Shown here: in pieces, positions 1 through 11,207 of the stretch
How the letters are laid out: each line of letters starts with the position of its first letter
How positions within the stretch are numbered: the stretch's first letter is position 1
Source: Diplosphaera chodatii
Taxonomy: Eukaryota; Chlorophyta; Trebouxiophyceae; Prasiolales; Stichococcaceae
Direction of reading: 5' to 3'
Length of the DNA: 64,000 nucleotides
Assembly (NCBI GenBank): GCA_032358165.1
Contig: JAALGY010000049.1
Location: forward strand, 1-64,000
Notes under the pieces: generated by a model
Databases searched by the model: none
The model's input: the letters and a program-made list of their open reading frames with translations, nothing else
Told to the model about the DNA's origin: nothing
Position numbers and translations under genes: made by a program

Positions 1-559
1 CGAAAGGTCTTGCCCATATCGAGTTGCTGTGCATCTTGCACATGGGTGCAGACCTGTAACATGGCATGCTCTGCAGGTGTCAAGACCAGGAGCCAGCAGC
101 CAGGAGCAGTCACCACAGCAGGGGTGGGGGCATAGCTGCAGCTGGAGAAGAATTGTAGCCAGCAGTCAGCAGCAGACATACCCAAGCAGCATTCGCAGAA
201 AGCGAGCATGCAGGATAGGTGCTCGGAGGTGGATACTACATGCATGTGCAGGGCTGCACAATGTCGACTGTTTTGGCTTGTGCTTTGGGCCATCTGTAGG
301 ATTGCGAGGGCACAGCAGCCTAGTGAGCCAGGCAAATACATCCATCAGCAGTATTACAACAAAGACATGGCAATCAACGATGCAGACTGCTGACCAAAAC
401 ATGAACAAGTGAAGCATGTGACCCATGGTGGACTGTCATCAGTCCCACCCAATCCCTCCGATCCAGTGCAACCGCTTCTGGGGAGCCAGTGTGTGTGTTG
501 CTCGCTCTCGCTTTCTGCATTCGCAACAACCACGCCGTTCAAGGGAAGCCGTGCCGTTG

Positions 560-1537
560 TCACGCCGTGCTTTGCAGGTCTGCACAGCTCCTGGTACACA
601 GGTGCACATGACAAGCACACCCTTTCTGGTTGCGATGACGCGATGCATCGTTTTGGTTCTCCTCAGGGGTCTGCCAATCGAGATGGCAGGGCTGCAGGCA
701 GCTGCGTGCCCCATTGCACTTGCCCCGACCATATGCATGGCCAGCCACGGCAACTGACTTGCCGGCGTGCCAGTCCGGCGGCGCCCCACGCAGCAGCCAG
801 CACAGCAGCCGATGCACTCGAGTTAGCACCTGCTTCTTCTCCTTGTCCTTGCCCAGCTCCAGCTGCACATACTCGCCACTTGGATAGAACCAGGGGACAT
901 GCCCGGTCTTGGCATGCATGCACACTGTGTCACCCTGGCCCCCGCCAAGCACCGAGACAGCAGGCGAGGTGAACAAGCTGGCGTCAATGGGCTTAACGAC
1001 ATGCTCCTCACCCTCCTCACCCTCTAGACGCCTGCTGTACCTGGGCCCTAATTTGAGAGCAATGTGGTCAAGCAAGCGCGACTGGGTTGCGGCGTGATTC
1101 AGAAGCTGCTTCCGGACGAAGACAATGAGCGGCTGGTTGTGCTTGTTGCATGCGAAAGTCTCAATCTTGTCCCAGGCGGGGTCATATTGCGTGCGGAAGG
1201 CGGCGAACTTGAAGGAAACCTGCTGCGGGCATGTGTAGTAGGGGCCCGATGGCTGTGCAGTAGGCATGCAAGAGTGACCATGGGGTTGTGATGTGCATTG
1301 CGGCGCGGCGTGGGCGCCAGCACCGCGGATCTGGTGCAGGCACGGTGACCTCGCTGACGTGGCTGATGACGCAGCAGGGTGGGTAGGCAGTGGCGAGGAG
1401 GCTGGCTGGGAGTGCGGGACGCGGTGGGCGGTGCTGCGAGCGCGGTTCCCGGGCAAGTACTGGGCTCCGGGTGGCAGGTAGGCTGGTAGCGTGGTAGGGG
1501 TAGTGGCGACTTCTAAACACAGTGCGCCGGAAGGCAT
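560..1537 (-). CDS. HNH-endonuclease-like protein, function unknown
   Basis: One open frame of 325 codons. The first ~110 residues are low-complexity and may be partly non-coding. The rest reads as ordinary protein. Near residues 235-300 it has the layout of an HNH nuclease: a 'VHRLLCWLL' helix, a histidine in 'VAVAGH', two cysteines, then 'PCHLDWQTPEENQNDAS', which matches the closing 'P.HL.W.T..EN..D' of HNH_3-type domains. An acidic loop (EGEEGEE) precedes it. Many green algal genomes hold dispersed genes of this kind, often near mobile elements. The start is uncertain: an upstream exon could replace the low-complexity N terminus. It lies outside the 27.9-kb transposon. No partner gene is visible. 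Confidence 0.6.
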   Translation of the reverse strand: MPSGALCLEVATTPTTLPAYLPPGAQYLPGNRARSTAHRVPHSQPASSPLPTHPAASSATSARSPCLHQIRGAGAHAAPQCTSQPHGHSCMPTAQPSGPYYTCPQQVSFKFAAFRTQYDPAWDKIETFACNKHNQPLIVFVRKQLLNHAATQSRLLDHIALKLGPRYSRRLEGEEGEEHVVKPIDASLFTSPAVSVLGGGQGDTVCMHAKTGHVPWFYPSGEYVQLELGKDKEKKQVLTRVHRLLCWLLRGAPPDWHAGKSVAVAGHAYGRGKCNGARSCLQPCHLDWQTPEENQNDASRHRNQKGCACHVHLCTRSCADLQSTA

Positions 1538-2845
1538 GTTATGAGCTCAGCGGCCTCGCGTGACGTTGGGCTTGCCGCCCATGTGCCGTGTGCAGGATGT
1601 CTTGCGCATCTGGTGCACACCATACTTTTAAAACCGCAGGGCTGCGCGCCAACCTTACGCCTCCGCCCACTGAGCGACCCTACGTGCTGAATGGGCTTGC
1701 GGCCGGCCTCTGACGCGGCGGCGTCGGCTGACATGCCGTGCGCCGTGCAGCAGGCTGGGCAGTCAGGCTGGCTGCCAGTCGGCTGAGGCTTGGCCAGTCG
1801 ACCCGACCGGCAGGCCGTTCAGTCCAGCGAGCCTTTCGCTTGGTGGTCACTGCAGGGCCGTTTGCCCGATGCAGGCCTAATCGACCGTAGTGACCCTAGT
1901 CGAGCCTGCATTAGCAGGAGCTAGACAGTTGTCTCTAAAAGCGCCCTAAGTGCTGGGCGACCTCCCCCCAGTGCCCGAGCTGCTGCATAGGCCTGCAGCC
2001 CTTCCGGCTGCCCTCATTGCATCCGTACATGTTGCCCGAAGCCCTTGCGCACTTGTCAGCCGCTCCTGGCCGCTTGCCGACGCGAGATCTGTGTCGTCTG
2101 TGTGTCGGTTTGCCGTAATCGCGGTGCTCCGGGCGGCCGCAGCCCCCTGCACACCGCGTGGCCCCACGGACGACTGCTATCGCTCATTCAGGCGAGCAGC
2201 TGCCGGTCGCACGCTGTTCCGGCCACGCGTACCGGCCGTCACTTAGGCACTGACCCCTGAGTTGCCCGGGCTTGCTCCCCAGAGCAAACGGCCAAGCGCC
2301 GCTCGGTTGTGCGTCGTACAACCCCTTCCTGCACGCTATGACGCTACGTAGCACGGCATTTGCGCCGCCTGCGCGCGCGGCCCGCTAACCCGTGGCCCCT
2401 GGCTATACCCCTTGGCTTGCCGCCGTTCCTTGCCACTAAAAGCCACTCAAAGTAATCGGCGGCAGCACACTGCAGCACACTGCACACCATGGCTGCAGCA
2501 CCCCTCCGCACCTTCACCATCGTCAATGCAAGTAGACGCATTCGTTTTCGGCCGTGTAAGCTGTGAGCGGTCCGCATCGAGGCGCTCCACATGTGCTGTA
2601 GCCTACGGCCCAAAACCCTTGCCTGACAGGGGCGTGCGAATCAGGTTCGGCGGGGGTACTACCCAGCAAGTGCTTCATGCCACTTTGGCACCTCATAACA
2701 CACACCTGCGGACCCACCTGGATGCCCCCATTGTGTCACCCGGTCCGCCCACTCCACGGCTGCAGGGCCCTGCCCTCAGTGCCCTCAGATTCGGCTCCAG
2801 CTTCCCAGCACACCTCCGTTTGTGTGGGTGCTCCAAAGGCTTTTA
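1538..2845. other. Gene-poor interval
   Basis: I see no convincing exon here. Open frames are short and lack recognisable motifs. The composition is GC-rich without obvious tandem repeats. It separates the HNH-like gene from the telomere-like tract and satellite edge. Confidence 0.5.
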
Positions 2846-2864
2846 CCCTAAACCCTAAACCCTA
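2846..2864. repeat. Interstitial telomere repeat, CCCTAAA x2.7
   Basis: Two full CCCTAAA units and a partial third, the plant/chlorophyte telomere sequence (TTTAGGG on the other strand). The C-rich strand reads left to right, the orientation expected at a left chromosome end, but unique DNA lies to its left, so it is interstitial. It directly abuts the left edge of the 335-bp satellite. Confidence 0.85.
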
Positions 2865-2910
2865 CCGCCCGTCCTTTGCATGGCTTGGAGTCGGCGGCAT
2901 CGTGCGCCAT
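2865..2910. repeat. Left-edge fragment of the 335-bp satellite
   Basis: The motif GGAGTCGGCGGCA and its surroundings align with satellite units such as 31100-31150. Read across the transposon, 2879-2910 continues into 30812 onward as one satellite unit. The CATGG at 2879 and its counterpart at 31115 are 335 bp apart once the element and one CAT copy are removed. Base 2908-2910 (CAT) is the left target-site copy. Confidence 0.8.
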
Positions 2911-2921
2911 CTCTACAAGTG
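2911..2921 (+). repeat. Left terminal inverted repeat of the 27.9-kb element
   Basis: CTCTACAAGTG followed by AAA. It is the exact inverse complement of 30798-30808 and identical to the left end of the 1.9-kb element at 35947-35957. CAT lies immediately outside. Confidence 0.92.
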
Positions 2922-3110
2922 AAAACAAGTGTTTACCATGGCAATAAACCAGTGCGTGGTCCGGTTTACCATAGTAGCATGGTAAACAAGGGGGTTTGCA
3001 TGGTATCTGCATGGTAGCGAGCACATCAATACCGTGGTAGCAGTAGCCACCGAGGTATACCACGGTGTCCAACCAAACGCCATACCGCTACCCTGTTGGA
3101 CACTCGGTCC
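2911..3110. promoter_or_regulatory. Left subterminal repeat region (TTTACC / GGTAAA / GGTATACC)
   Basis: Holds repeated TTTACCATGG, GGTTTACC, CATGGTAAAC, CATGGTA and GGTATACC words in both orientations. The same words crowd the other end of this element and both ends of the 1.9-kb element. In CACTA elements, subterminal repeats are transposase-binding sites; that role is inferred here. Confidence 0.65.
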
Positions 3111-3430
3111 AAGTAATTCAATAGTCTGGTGCACCCGCTGGACTTTCATATCGTCGCACCATCGGGAGCTCGGTGTCCCCCACATCTACAGCACTTGAAA
3201 ACGGAAAATGAAAGGCTTCCAAAGCAGTGCTTGGTGTGGTGTTGTTGAACTGGTTGAAAACGAAATGGAGTGTTGCTGACATCGGGTTGCTCTAGTCGGT
3301 GAGGCACTTTTAGTTTGACCAGCGTTGTGGTCCGTTTGTAGCCCACCATTCCCCATAACCGATCGGTCGTGCAACAAGGGTAGCCTTGGTCATTTTCACC
3401 ATCATTCTGCCCTTCTGTGTTTGAGTACTC

Positions 3431-4352
3431 CGCGATGAAAGGCGGGCCCGGCCCCCTGGTCAGCTCCACCATCCTGTTGTCCATATGTAATTTAGTAGGG
3501 CGGGCCCTGGGTCTAATTTACCATCATTCTGCCCCTATGTGTTTGAGCAGGGCGCGATGGAAGCCTAGCCCTGGTCAGCTCCACCATCCTGTTGTCCATA
3601 TGTAATTCAGTAGGGCGGGCCCTGGGTCAATTTCACCACCGTGTTGCCCGTATGTTTTTGAGCAGGGCGCGATGGAAGCCTAGCCTTGGTCAGCTCCACC
3701 ATCCTGTTGTCCATATGTAATTCAATAGGGCGGGCCCTGGGTCAAATTTACCATCATTTTGCCCCTATGTGTTTGAGCAGGGCGCGATGCAAGCCTAGCC
3801 TTGGTCAGTTCCACCATCCTGTTGTCCATATGTAATTCGGTAGGGCGGGCCCTGGGTCAAATTCACCATCATTCTGCCCCTATGTGTTTGAGCAGGGCGC
3901 GATGGAAGCCTAGCCTTGGTCAGTTCCACCATCCTGTTGTCCATATGTAATTCAGTAGGGCGGGCCCTGGGTCAAATTTACCATCATTCTGCCCATATGT
4001 GTTTGAGCAGGGCGCGATGGAAGCCTAGCCTTGGTCAATTCCACCATCCTGTTGTCCATATGTAATTCAGTAGGGCGGGCCCTGGGTCAATTTCACCACC
4101 GTGTTGCCCGTATGTGTTTGAGCAGGGCGCGATGGAAGCCTAGCCTTGGTCAGTTCCACCATCCTGTTGTCCATATGTAATTTAGTAGGGCGGGCCCTGG
4201 GTCTAATTTACCATCATTCTGCCCCTATGTGTTTGAGCAGGGCGCGATGGAAGCCTAGCCCTGGTCAGTTCCCATCATCCTGTTGTCCATATGTACTTCA
4301 GTAGGGCGGGCCCTGGGTCAATTTTACCACCGTGTTGCCCATATGTGTTTGA
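3431..4352. repeat. 115-bp tandem array, about 8 copies
   Basis: The word GGCGCGATGG recurs at 3551, 3666, (3781), 3896, 4011, 4126 and 4241, exactly 115 bp apart. The first copy is diverged and the last decays after 4350. Each unit contains GTAGGGCGGGCCCTGGGTC and CCACCATCCTGTTGTCCATA. Two unit sub-types differ at the 'CATCATTCTGCCC' versus 'CACCGTGTTGCCC' block. It lies inside the left end of the 27.9-kb transposon, between the subterminal region and the first gene. Confidence 0.93.
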
Positions 4353-4818
4353 GCGAGGAATGCAATGATAGGCAGGCCTTGGTTGTTCTCACCACCATGC
4401 ATGTTGCCTCTATATGTCTGAGTTGGGCCCGACGGAAGGCGGTCATGAGGCTGCAGACGGTCATTGCCCACAAAGAAGCGATGCGAAGCTTGCTCCGCGC
4501 TCTATCCCCCGCGCTCTTTCACCCCCCTCACGCCCAAGGTGGACACAAGTGTCCGCTTCGAAAGGCGATCTGAAAGGCATCTCGGGGCCTGCAACAGTCG
4601 GAAGATCTCGCCTTCTTCTGATCGGCATAACCCCACATCGGAACACTGACAACATCTGCTCTGGCGCACAACTGTTGCTCATGCAGGGCAAGTTCACATC
4701 ACAGGCTCATCGCGCATTGGGTTGGTTGAGCACTGCAAGTTGCACGCGCAAGCGATAATATTGGGAGCATTTACTACAGTGGGGATCATGCAGCACTCAA
4801 GCTGATCAGGCGCGTTGC

Positions 4819-6175
4819 ATGTTGTTTCCCTGCAGCTCTTGCGGGGAGTTCCTTTCTGATAGAGGTGTGAGGCGCCATAAGCAGTCGGGTTGTCCGCTGC
4901 GATATCAGCATGTTCAGAGTCTCACAGCAGCAAACCGTAAGCAGCATAGGAAGGAGCAGCGCCGTGCGTCACGGCTGAAGTGCCGCAAGAGCACCCTGGT
5001 TCTGACAGCAGCGCTAGATCAGTCTGCAGCGGGAGCCGGGCTCTCTGAGGGGCCAGGTGTGCGGCCAACTATGTGTTGGCAGTTTGGATGCTCATGTGCA
5101 ATGATGATCAAGTGGAGTCAGAGCAGCTTTGCAGCGCTTTTGCTGCCATGGCAGGCTGTCTGGCGGCTGTGCTTCCCTCTGCGCGAGCTGCACGTTGCCA
5201 AGGCGACCCTGTGAGTTGGCTTGCTCCTCCGCCTGCACATGCAAGCTTACGCATGCGCTTGAATGGTGCGCCTTGCACAGCACCCTACAGCCGTGGCTGA
5301 CCTTGCTGCACCACAAACCTGCAGCCTCGCACATCGCGGCAGATTGTGATTGACGAACTGGCAGCAGATCAGTGGACTGGGGATCGCGATGCCGCTAGCG
5401 GCAAGATCTTCCGTGCCAAAGCCAGTATGGGTGCTGGCCTGAGCAGCCGCATCACACAGGAACTGCTGGAGGCACTGCTGCGGAACGCTACCGTCGAGAT
5501 ACTGTACATTCAGAATCTGGGCGATAGGGTATGTAGCTGCATGATCATTCTGTTTGTGCTTCCATCACTTGATGCATCGATTGCTTGTCGTCTTGCGCTG
5601 GGTCGGTTCTTTGTGTTGCACGTGTCCTGTCATTTCGCAGGCGTGGAATGCAGTTACATGGGGCATGCTGCTGCAGCTGCTGCTGAAGGGCCGCATCTGG
5701 GGGCTTAACATTGGGGAGACGAAGGCAGATGATGACATGTGGGCAGCTATGCTACGCGTGCTACCTGCAACATCAGTGTCTTTCATGTATGTCTCGGAGT
5801 CACTGCAGGCGGGCATGAAGGACCAATTCCGAGACGTCATCCGCCACAACCGCATGTGAGTACCATCACACCTTGATGTCTAAACTGCTGCCACATGCCC
5901 AAGCAGTCCGCAAGGCCGATTCAAAGTGCTGCATGTAACACCTTTCGATGAGACTAACTCAGGCTATGATGCATGCATGCAGCACAAAGTCGCCGGATGC
6001 TGGTCGGGATCAGGAGGTGGTGCGGCGGGAGCCCCGCAAGATGTGGTTCAATCCAATCAACAGCAAGTATGTGGTGCCAAAGCTGCAGCGACAGCAGTGG
6101 CTAGCGAAACGTGTACATAATAGAGGGAAAGTCAAGCACAGCCAAGCCAGGACCAAAGCCAAGTACAACGTTTGA
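4819..6175 (+). CDS. C2HC-finger / leucine-rich-repeat-like protein
   Basis: First gene inside the transposon. The N terminus carries a zinc-finger-like block (CSSCGEF...RRHKQSGC) and a basic stretch. After an intron starting near 5213, exons at about 5321-5528, 5641-5855 and 5986-6175 read 'RTSRQIVIDELAADQWTGDR', repeated leucine-rich segments (LLEALLRNATVEILYIQNLG, LLQLLLKGRIWGLNIGE, 'VSFMYVSESLQ') and end with 'MWFNPINS' plus a basic tail. The 'W.LN.GE...MYVSE...MR..IR.NR' layout recalls a ribonuclease-inhibitor-like LRR family of algae and oomycetes; that is recalled, not searched. The exon around 5070-5210 is unsettled because two frames are possible. Its role in the element is unknown; nucleic-acid or protein binding is a guess. 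Confidence 0.6.
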
Positions 6176-6265
6176 TGGTGATGAGTGACGTGCAACTCTA
6201 CAAAGACAAGAAGCTAAGATCACCGTTGGGTTGACTGTTTTTCGAAGTACTTGCAACCATGCTAA

Positions 6266-9200
6266 TCACACCTCCACACCCTCGCCTCTCGCACTCTCTC
6301 TCTCTCTCTCTGCCCTCTGCCTCTGATACTTTGCACACTTCTCAAAACTTTCATAGAACTTGCCATCGCGATGCAGCACCACCAGCCTCGACCGCCGGCT
6401 ATAGTGTGGCAACACCACAATGGGCGTCGGCGCCACCATGTCGCAGCTGACAAACTGGTCGCGGCAGTCCCACCCTGTTGCCATGCTCGGCACCTTGATG
6501 ACGGCATCGAGGCCGCCGGGGATGGTGCAGTTCTTGAACCAGTGCACCAGGAGGACAACCTGCGCAGCCTGCACAGCTTGCTGGCGGAGGTTGGGCGGCG
6601 GCACATGCGTCCAAACCTCCTGGATCTCGCCGAACCAGCACTGGGTTGGTTCGTCATCGTAGCGGCGGCCCATGAAGCGGGCGTCAGCCGGATTAGAGCC
6701 TCCTCCCGCTTGCCGCGGGTGCTTGAAGACTGTGCCACCGATGCTGACGGCGCTATGCTTGTTGGCCGAAGCACGCGGCGCGCCAACCCATTTGCTGAGC
6801 CAGTGGTCTAGCGCTGCCGCCGGCCACTGCAGGCCACCGTTGTGCTGCCGCTGCGGCTGGTGCGCTGCGGCGGCCGCTGGCAGCAGTGGCGTCACATACG
6901 CGTCGAAGGACGCCTCATAAGCTGACTTGCCGCTGACAGCGTTGACGCTGATGCTGCAGTAGTGTAGGTGCAATGCGCGCAGCTGTGCCGGGGTGGCTTT
7001 GATGCGCTTCCCGTCGCCGTGGGCTTGCACAGGGACGTCGGCGGCGGCTGTGCTGGCTGGCAGCCAGCTGCTGGGCATTAGAAAGTCGCCATCGGCATCC
7101 AGCTGGCGGCGGTCAAACCCTGGCACATCCGCTGCCAGCTGCACGCCAAGCTGGGCCTCCACAGCGCCACCAAGCGGGCCCAGGCGGCCAAAGACCGCCG
7201 CCGTCATGTCGGAATGACCGCTGGCCATGCTGGCGGTGGGATAAGCGGTGTTGCGGATATACCGCACCAGCATGCCGTACAAGCGCTCGAAAACCCAGCA
7301 GGCATGCGTCCACAGCGGCCCGAGCCGTTTGACCTGCTGCGCCAGGTGCTGCACGTTATGCATTTTCATGTCTGTTTCGGATGCCGGCAGATGTTGCTCC
7401 GCCTTGGCCAGCGCCTGGGCCACCGTGTGGTTCAGCTCCGCCACCTCTTCCGCTGTGAACTCCCGCTGCCACAGTGCATTGCATACGTCCAGCACCCCAA
7501 ACAAAGCTTGCTCCTCAGCCGCCGGTAGCATGCCTGCCAGGGCATACTTGCCTGTGTAGTGGGTTTAGCATATGTATCAGTGAACGCCTTCGGTTTATGT
7601 GAGCTTCGGCTGAGCTTCCTGGCAGAGCTTATGATGCATGACGGTGGCCACTAAGCGCGGAGGGGCAAAGCTCACCGATGGGGCCAGTGAGGGCGAAGTA
7701 GCCATGCGTGCTGATGTGCGTTGGGCGCGACCAGGGTGTGGTGAATGTCTCGTTTCGCAGCGTGTAGGGTGCCACAGCGGCAACCGAAGCCAACCGCTGT
7801 TCCAGCAGCTCCTTCTGGGCCTGGGTCAAGAGCGGCATGGCTCCCTCTGTATCCACCCACTTCCTGCATGACATCGCGGTCTCGCATCACACAAAGTGCA
7901 TCGGCTGCCAAGGTAAAGATCAATGCGCTAAGCAAATGGCAGTTCTTCACAACTTGCTGCAAGTAGGCAGGCGATGCACTCACTTGTTCTCATCCTTGTC
8001 CCAGGCCTTGATGGCCTCGCTGACGCGAGATCCGTTGATCACCAGGTCAAACAGGTTTTTGGCGACGCCACCGATGGTGTGCATCGCGTCGTTGGCGAGA
8101 CCGGTGGCGGCACGCCAGCCTCGCGCGCCCAGCCGAGCGTGCAGCTCGCTGAAGATGGTGGCATGGCGAGTTGCGACCGGGCGGCGGCCTTGGCCAGGCA
8201 GGGGCGGCAGCTCGAAGGTGTGTCCAATGGTGGTGCTGATGCGCCGCCGGGCAGCGTCGTCGTGCACGGTGGGGGGCGGCATGTTGGCAGGAGGCCGCTT
8301 GGGGTTGACGCCGTAGCGGGCGGGTGCGTTGGGCTGGGAGCCCGGGTTCCAGGGGTTGAGGCGTCCCATGGCAGATCGCACTGCGCTGCCTATCCTGCTC
8401 CAGGCAGCGGCGTGTGGGTAGATGACCTTGCCTGAGCTGCCGCCGGTGTGGAACCCAGGCTGGTCGCAATGTAGGCAGGCGCCATCCTTTGCAGGAGATG
8501 AGGGGTTGGGCTCCAGCTTGGTGGCGGCGCGAAGGTCGGCTGTCACGATGACGAGCTTCGCTTTGCAGCGGAAGCGTCGGGGCAGGGGGTCACCCTCACA
8601 CCAGGCCGCATCCACCACCTCGGTGCCTTGAGCGCCCAGGAAGGCCATTTCATCAGCGAACGGGGCCAAGTAGGACTGGAGCTGATGGGGGTTGGGGCCG
8701 GGGCAGATGCCGACCAGGTGGGTGGTTGCCGGCAGGCTGCGGAGGTGGGCCGGTAGGTTCATGACGCCGCAGGCGATGGGGTAGACGCTGTAACCCTTGC
8801 GGCCCTTTGCATCCTTCTTAAAGCACATGACGCCGTCGGCAGTCATGAAGAGGATGACGTGGCGCGCATCGGCGGCGAAGTCAGGGTCATCTGTATAGGA
8901 ACAAGATGCTCATCAGCGCTTTGTGATGTGCGCAGACTGCACACACAGCTGGCAACAAGCACGGTGTACATAGCAGCTGAGAGCATGCGTGAAGATCAGT
9001 TTTTGCTTGCTCGCACGCACCCCAAACGGCAGCTCATGCAGTCTGTCCTGTAGTGTCTCACCTTCCAACAGTTGCTTGTAGCAGTCCGAGTCCCAAAAGT
9101 CGCGGATGCAGCCATCATCAGTGTTGGCACCCGTGGGGCGGCTGCGCATGGCCGCCGCCAGGGATTTGCAGCTGCAGTGCAACGCCAGCATGCTGTCACA

Positions 9201-10123
9201 CTTCGCGTGATATGTGCGCGATCAGCGGCAAGAAATAGTGCAGATCATACTCCAAAAGACACTGCATCACGGTAGCACCATACTGAAGATCAAAGGATCA
9301 ACTACCTGTAGAGGTTGTGGATGAATTCACAGACCGAAAAGTAGTGGTACTTGCGAGACTTCAGCCCAACGCTGCTGCTGGTTCGCGGGTGCTGGCACCG
9401 GCTGCAGTGGCTGTCGTCCTTGCTGGCGCCTCGGAAAAGGGTGTCACACGCAGTGCACGCATGGTAGATGAAGACGGTTGGGAAGGGGAAGCCCAGGTAG
9501 CGGCATTGGGCTTCCAGCTGGTCATAGCTGAGCGGCAGCCACTCCCGCAGCTCTGCTGGCACGAAGGGCATGAGCGCCAGCCCCGCTACGGCGTGCATCA
9601 CCTGCGCCTGGCTTTGGCAGTGCGCGGCTTTGCCGCACAGCGTGTGCAGCAAGAACGCCGCCAGCCAGCAGCCGACCGTGAAAGGCATGCCGGTGGGCCG
9701 CTTCCGCCGCTCTCGGCGCTGGCTTGCACCGTCGCCACCAGGGAGCGTGGGGTTGGCTGCCGCCTCGTCTGCAGCCAGTGCCCGGAGCTCCGCCGCTTCA
9801 GCAGCGAAGGACGGTGTGTCTTGGAGGGTGCGAGCAGCGGCAATGCCGGCCGTGTCACCTGCCGCAAGGGCCCGCTGCCGGCGGGTTTCTGCCTCCGCCG
9901 CCATGGTTGCTATGAAGCTGCCAGCCTCTACTGCGCTGCATTCCTCATCAGGCTGAGGGTCGATGAGGCCGCCAACAGCACAGGTGGCGCTGTTGTGGCT
10001 GCCGCTGTTGTGGCAGCCGTCGTCGCTGCCGCTGCCGCTGTCGCTGGCATCGCCGAGACCAACCGGGTCAGGCTGCCACTCGTCAAACATGTATGCCGGC
10101 CGGGGATCACCTGCAACCAACAT
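6266..10123 (-). CDS. CACTA-type transposase, Tnp2 family
   Basis: Five exons (10123-9306, 9171-9062, 8890-7984, 7863-7676, 7551-6266), all with GT-AG borders and matching phases, giving 1102 codons without a stop. It should catalyse cut-and-paste transposition of the element through a DDE-type nuclease. Exon 1 has an acidic Ser/Asp N terminus, then 'LPLSYDQLEAQCRYLGF' and a CxxC...CxxC knuckle typical of Tnp2 proteins. Exon 3 holds 'MTADGVMCFKK', 'YSVYPIACGVMNLPAHLR' and 'LVGICPGPNP', matching the Tnp2 core, followed by a CxxC knuckle. Exon 5 holds 'MHNVQHLAQQVKRLGPLW', the DUF4218-like segment. The tail is an Arg/Glu run encoded by a CT microsatellite. The ATG at 10123 is in frame, but a splice acceptor lies just inside it, so an upstream exon is possible. 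Confidence 0.92.
6294..6311. repeat. (CT)9 microsatellite in coding sequence
   Basis: Nine CT units lie in the last exon of the Tnp2 transposase, encoding the Arg/Glu repeat near its C terminus on the minus strand. Length changes here would shift the final reading frame. Confidence 0.85.
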
Positions 10124-11207
10124 GCCAGCGTACGTTGGTGCACCATCTCAATAGTTGGGTGACTATCGACCGGTGGCAGGGTGTCTCAGACGCCGGAAGT
10201 CGTCAACTGACAGGGCATCAGCCGGTGGCGCCCGACGGCGGCGGCAGTGTGATGGCTCAGGACGTCAGGTGTCCGACAACAGCTGCCATGCGCTGCTGCA
10301 AACATCAGAAGCTGTAAAAAGCATGCTGTTGTCTGAGGCTGTCGGCTGCAGCGGATATCGCACCAACAGCAGGTGGCACTGACGTCCTGCGGCACAAGCA
10401 TGACCCTGGTGTCAGCTGGGCATCAGCAGGCGTCAGCGGCGCGGTACATCGCCTGATATGCGTGTATGATCAGCGTCTGCTGATGACCGTGGCAACTGAC
10501 GCCAACAGAGCAGCAGCGCCAGCCTGCTGTCCTGAGGGTGGCAGCATAGCACTGCTGCCAACCGGCAGCAGCATCACAGGGGCACCATCAGGCAGCACAG
10601 TCTCGTCCCGCCTGGCGATGGCACTGACGGCTTGATGTGCAGTGACATCGTCGACTGTATGCGCCAGCGGACGGCGGCCGTGGGGCTGACATCCAGTTGT
10701 CGTGCGTGCCACCGAGCCATCACATGCACATCACAACACTTTTGACGCCGCCCTGCATCATGAGTGCCCCCTGACAGCACCTGATACGTCCGTCGCCCTC
10801 TCTCAGCGTGCCGCCAGCGGCGGAACGTCAACAGCTTGCGCCTGCACCTGCGGCATGGCCGCGTGTTGTCGATGTCTCACATCTGCCAGGCAGACGGCAG
10901 CCGGGCCCAAGCCGCACGCCAGCAGTGCTGTGAATTGTATGGTAGGCGAGCGTGTTGGGTGGTGTTGCATGCTGATCGGTCGCTTGGCGGTTGCACCTCT
11001 GTCTGACACGCACAAGGCATGGCTGATGCAGTGCACCCTGCAGTGGATGGCTCCCATCATCTACACTGGGAAGGCAAGGAGCCTGCTGCATAACACATGC
11101 AGGCTACCAACAAAACACGGTGCTTGAAATTGTATCGAGCAGGCATGTCCATCGATGTCAGCACGCTGCGGCACCAGCAGTGCTTGGTCAGTCAGCCAGC
11201 CCTGTCA
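10124..11207. promoter_or_regulatory. Region upstream of Tnp2, rich in GACGTC/CTGACG/CATCAGC words
   Basis: No convincing exon. Between about 10180 and 10520 the words CTGACG, GCGTCAG, GACGTC, GACGCC and GCATCAGC recur in both orientations. A similar cluster lies at 23780-24150. This position is 5' of the Tnp2 gene, so the words may be promoter elements or subterminal-type binding repeats of a nested element; I cannot tell which. The right part (10840-11200) is unremarkable. Confidence 0.35.

Noticed and set aside
3431..4352. Regular direct repeats that might suggest a CRISPR array
   Set aside because: The whole 115-bp unit repeats with no unique spacers, and the host is a eukaryote. It is a tandem satellite.
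9317..10162. 281-codon plus-strand frame opposite the Tnp2 first exon
   Set aside because: It is the antisense shadow of a well-supported coding exon and has no motif of its own.
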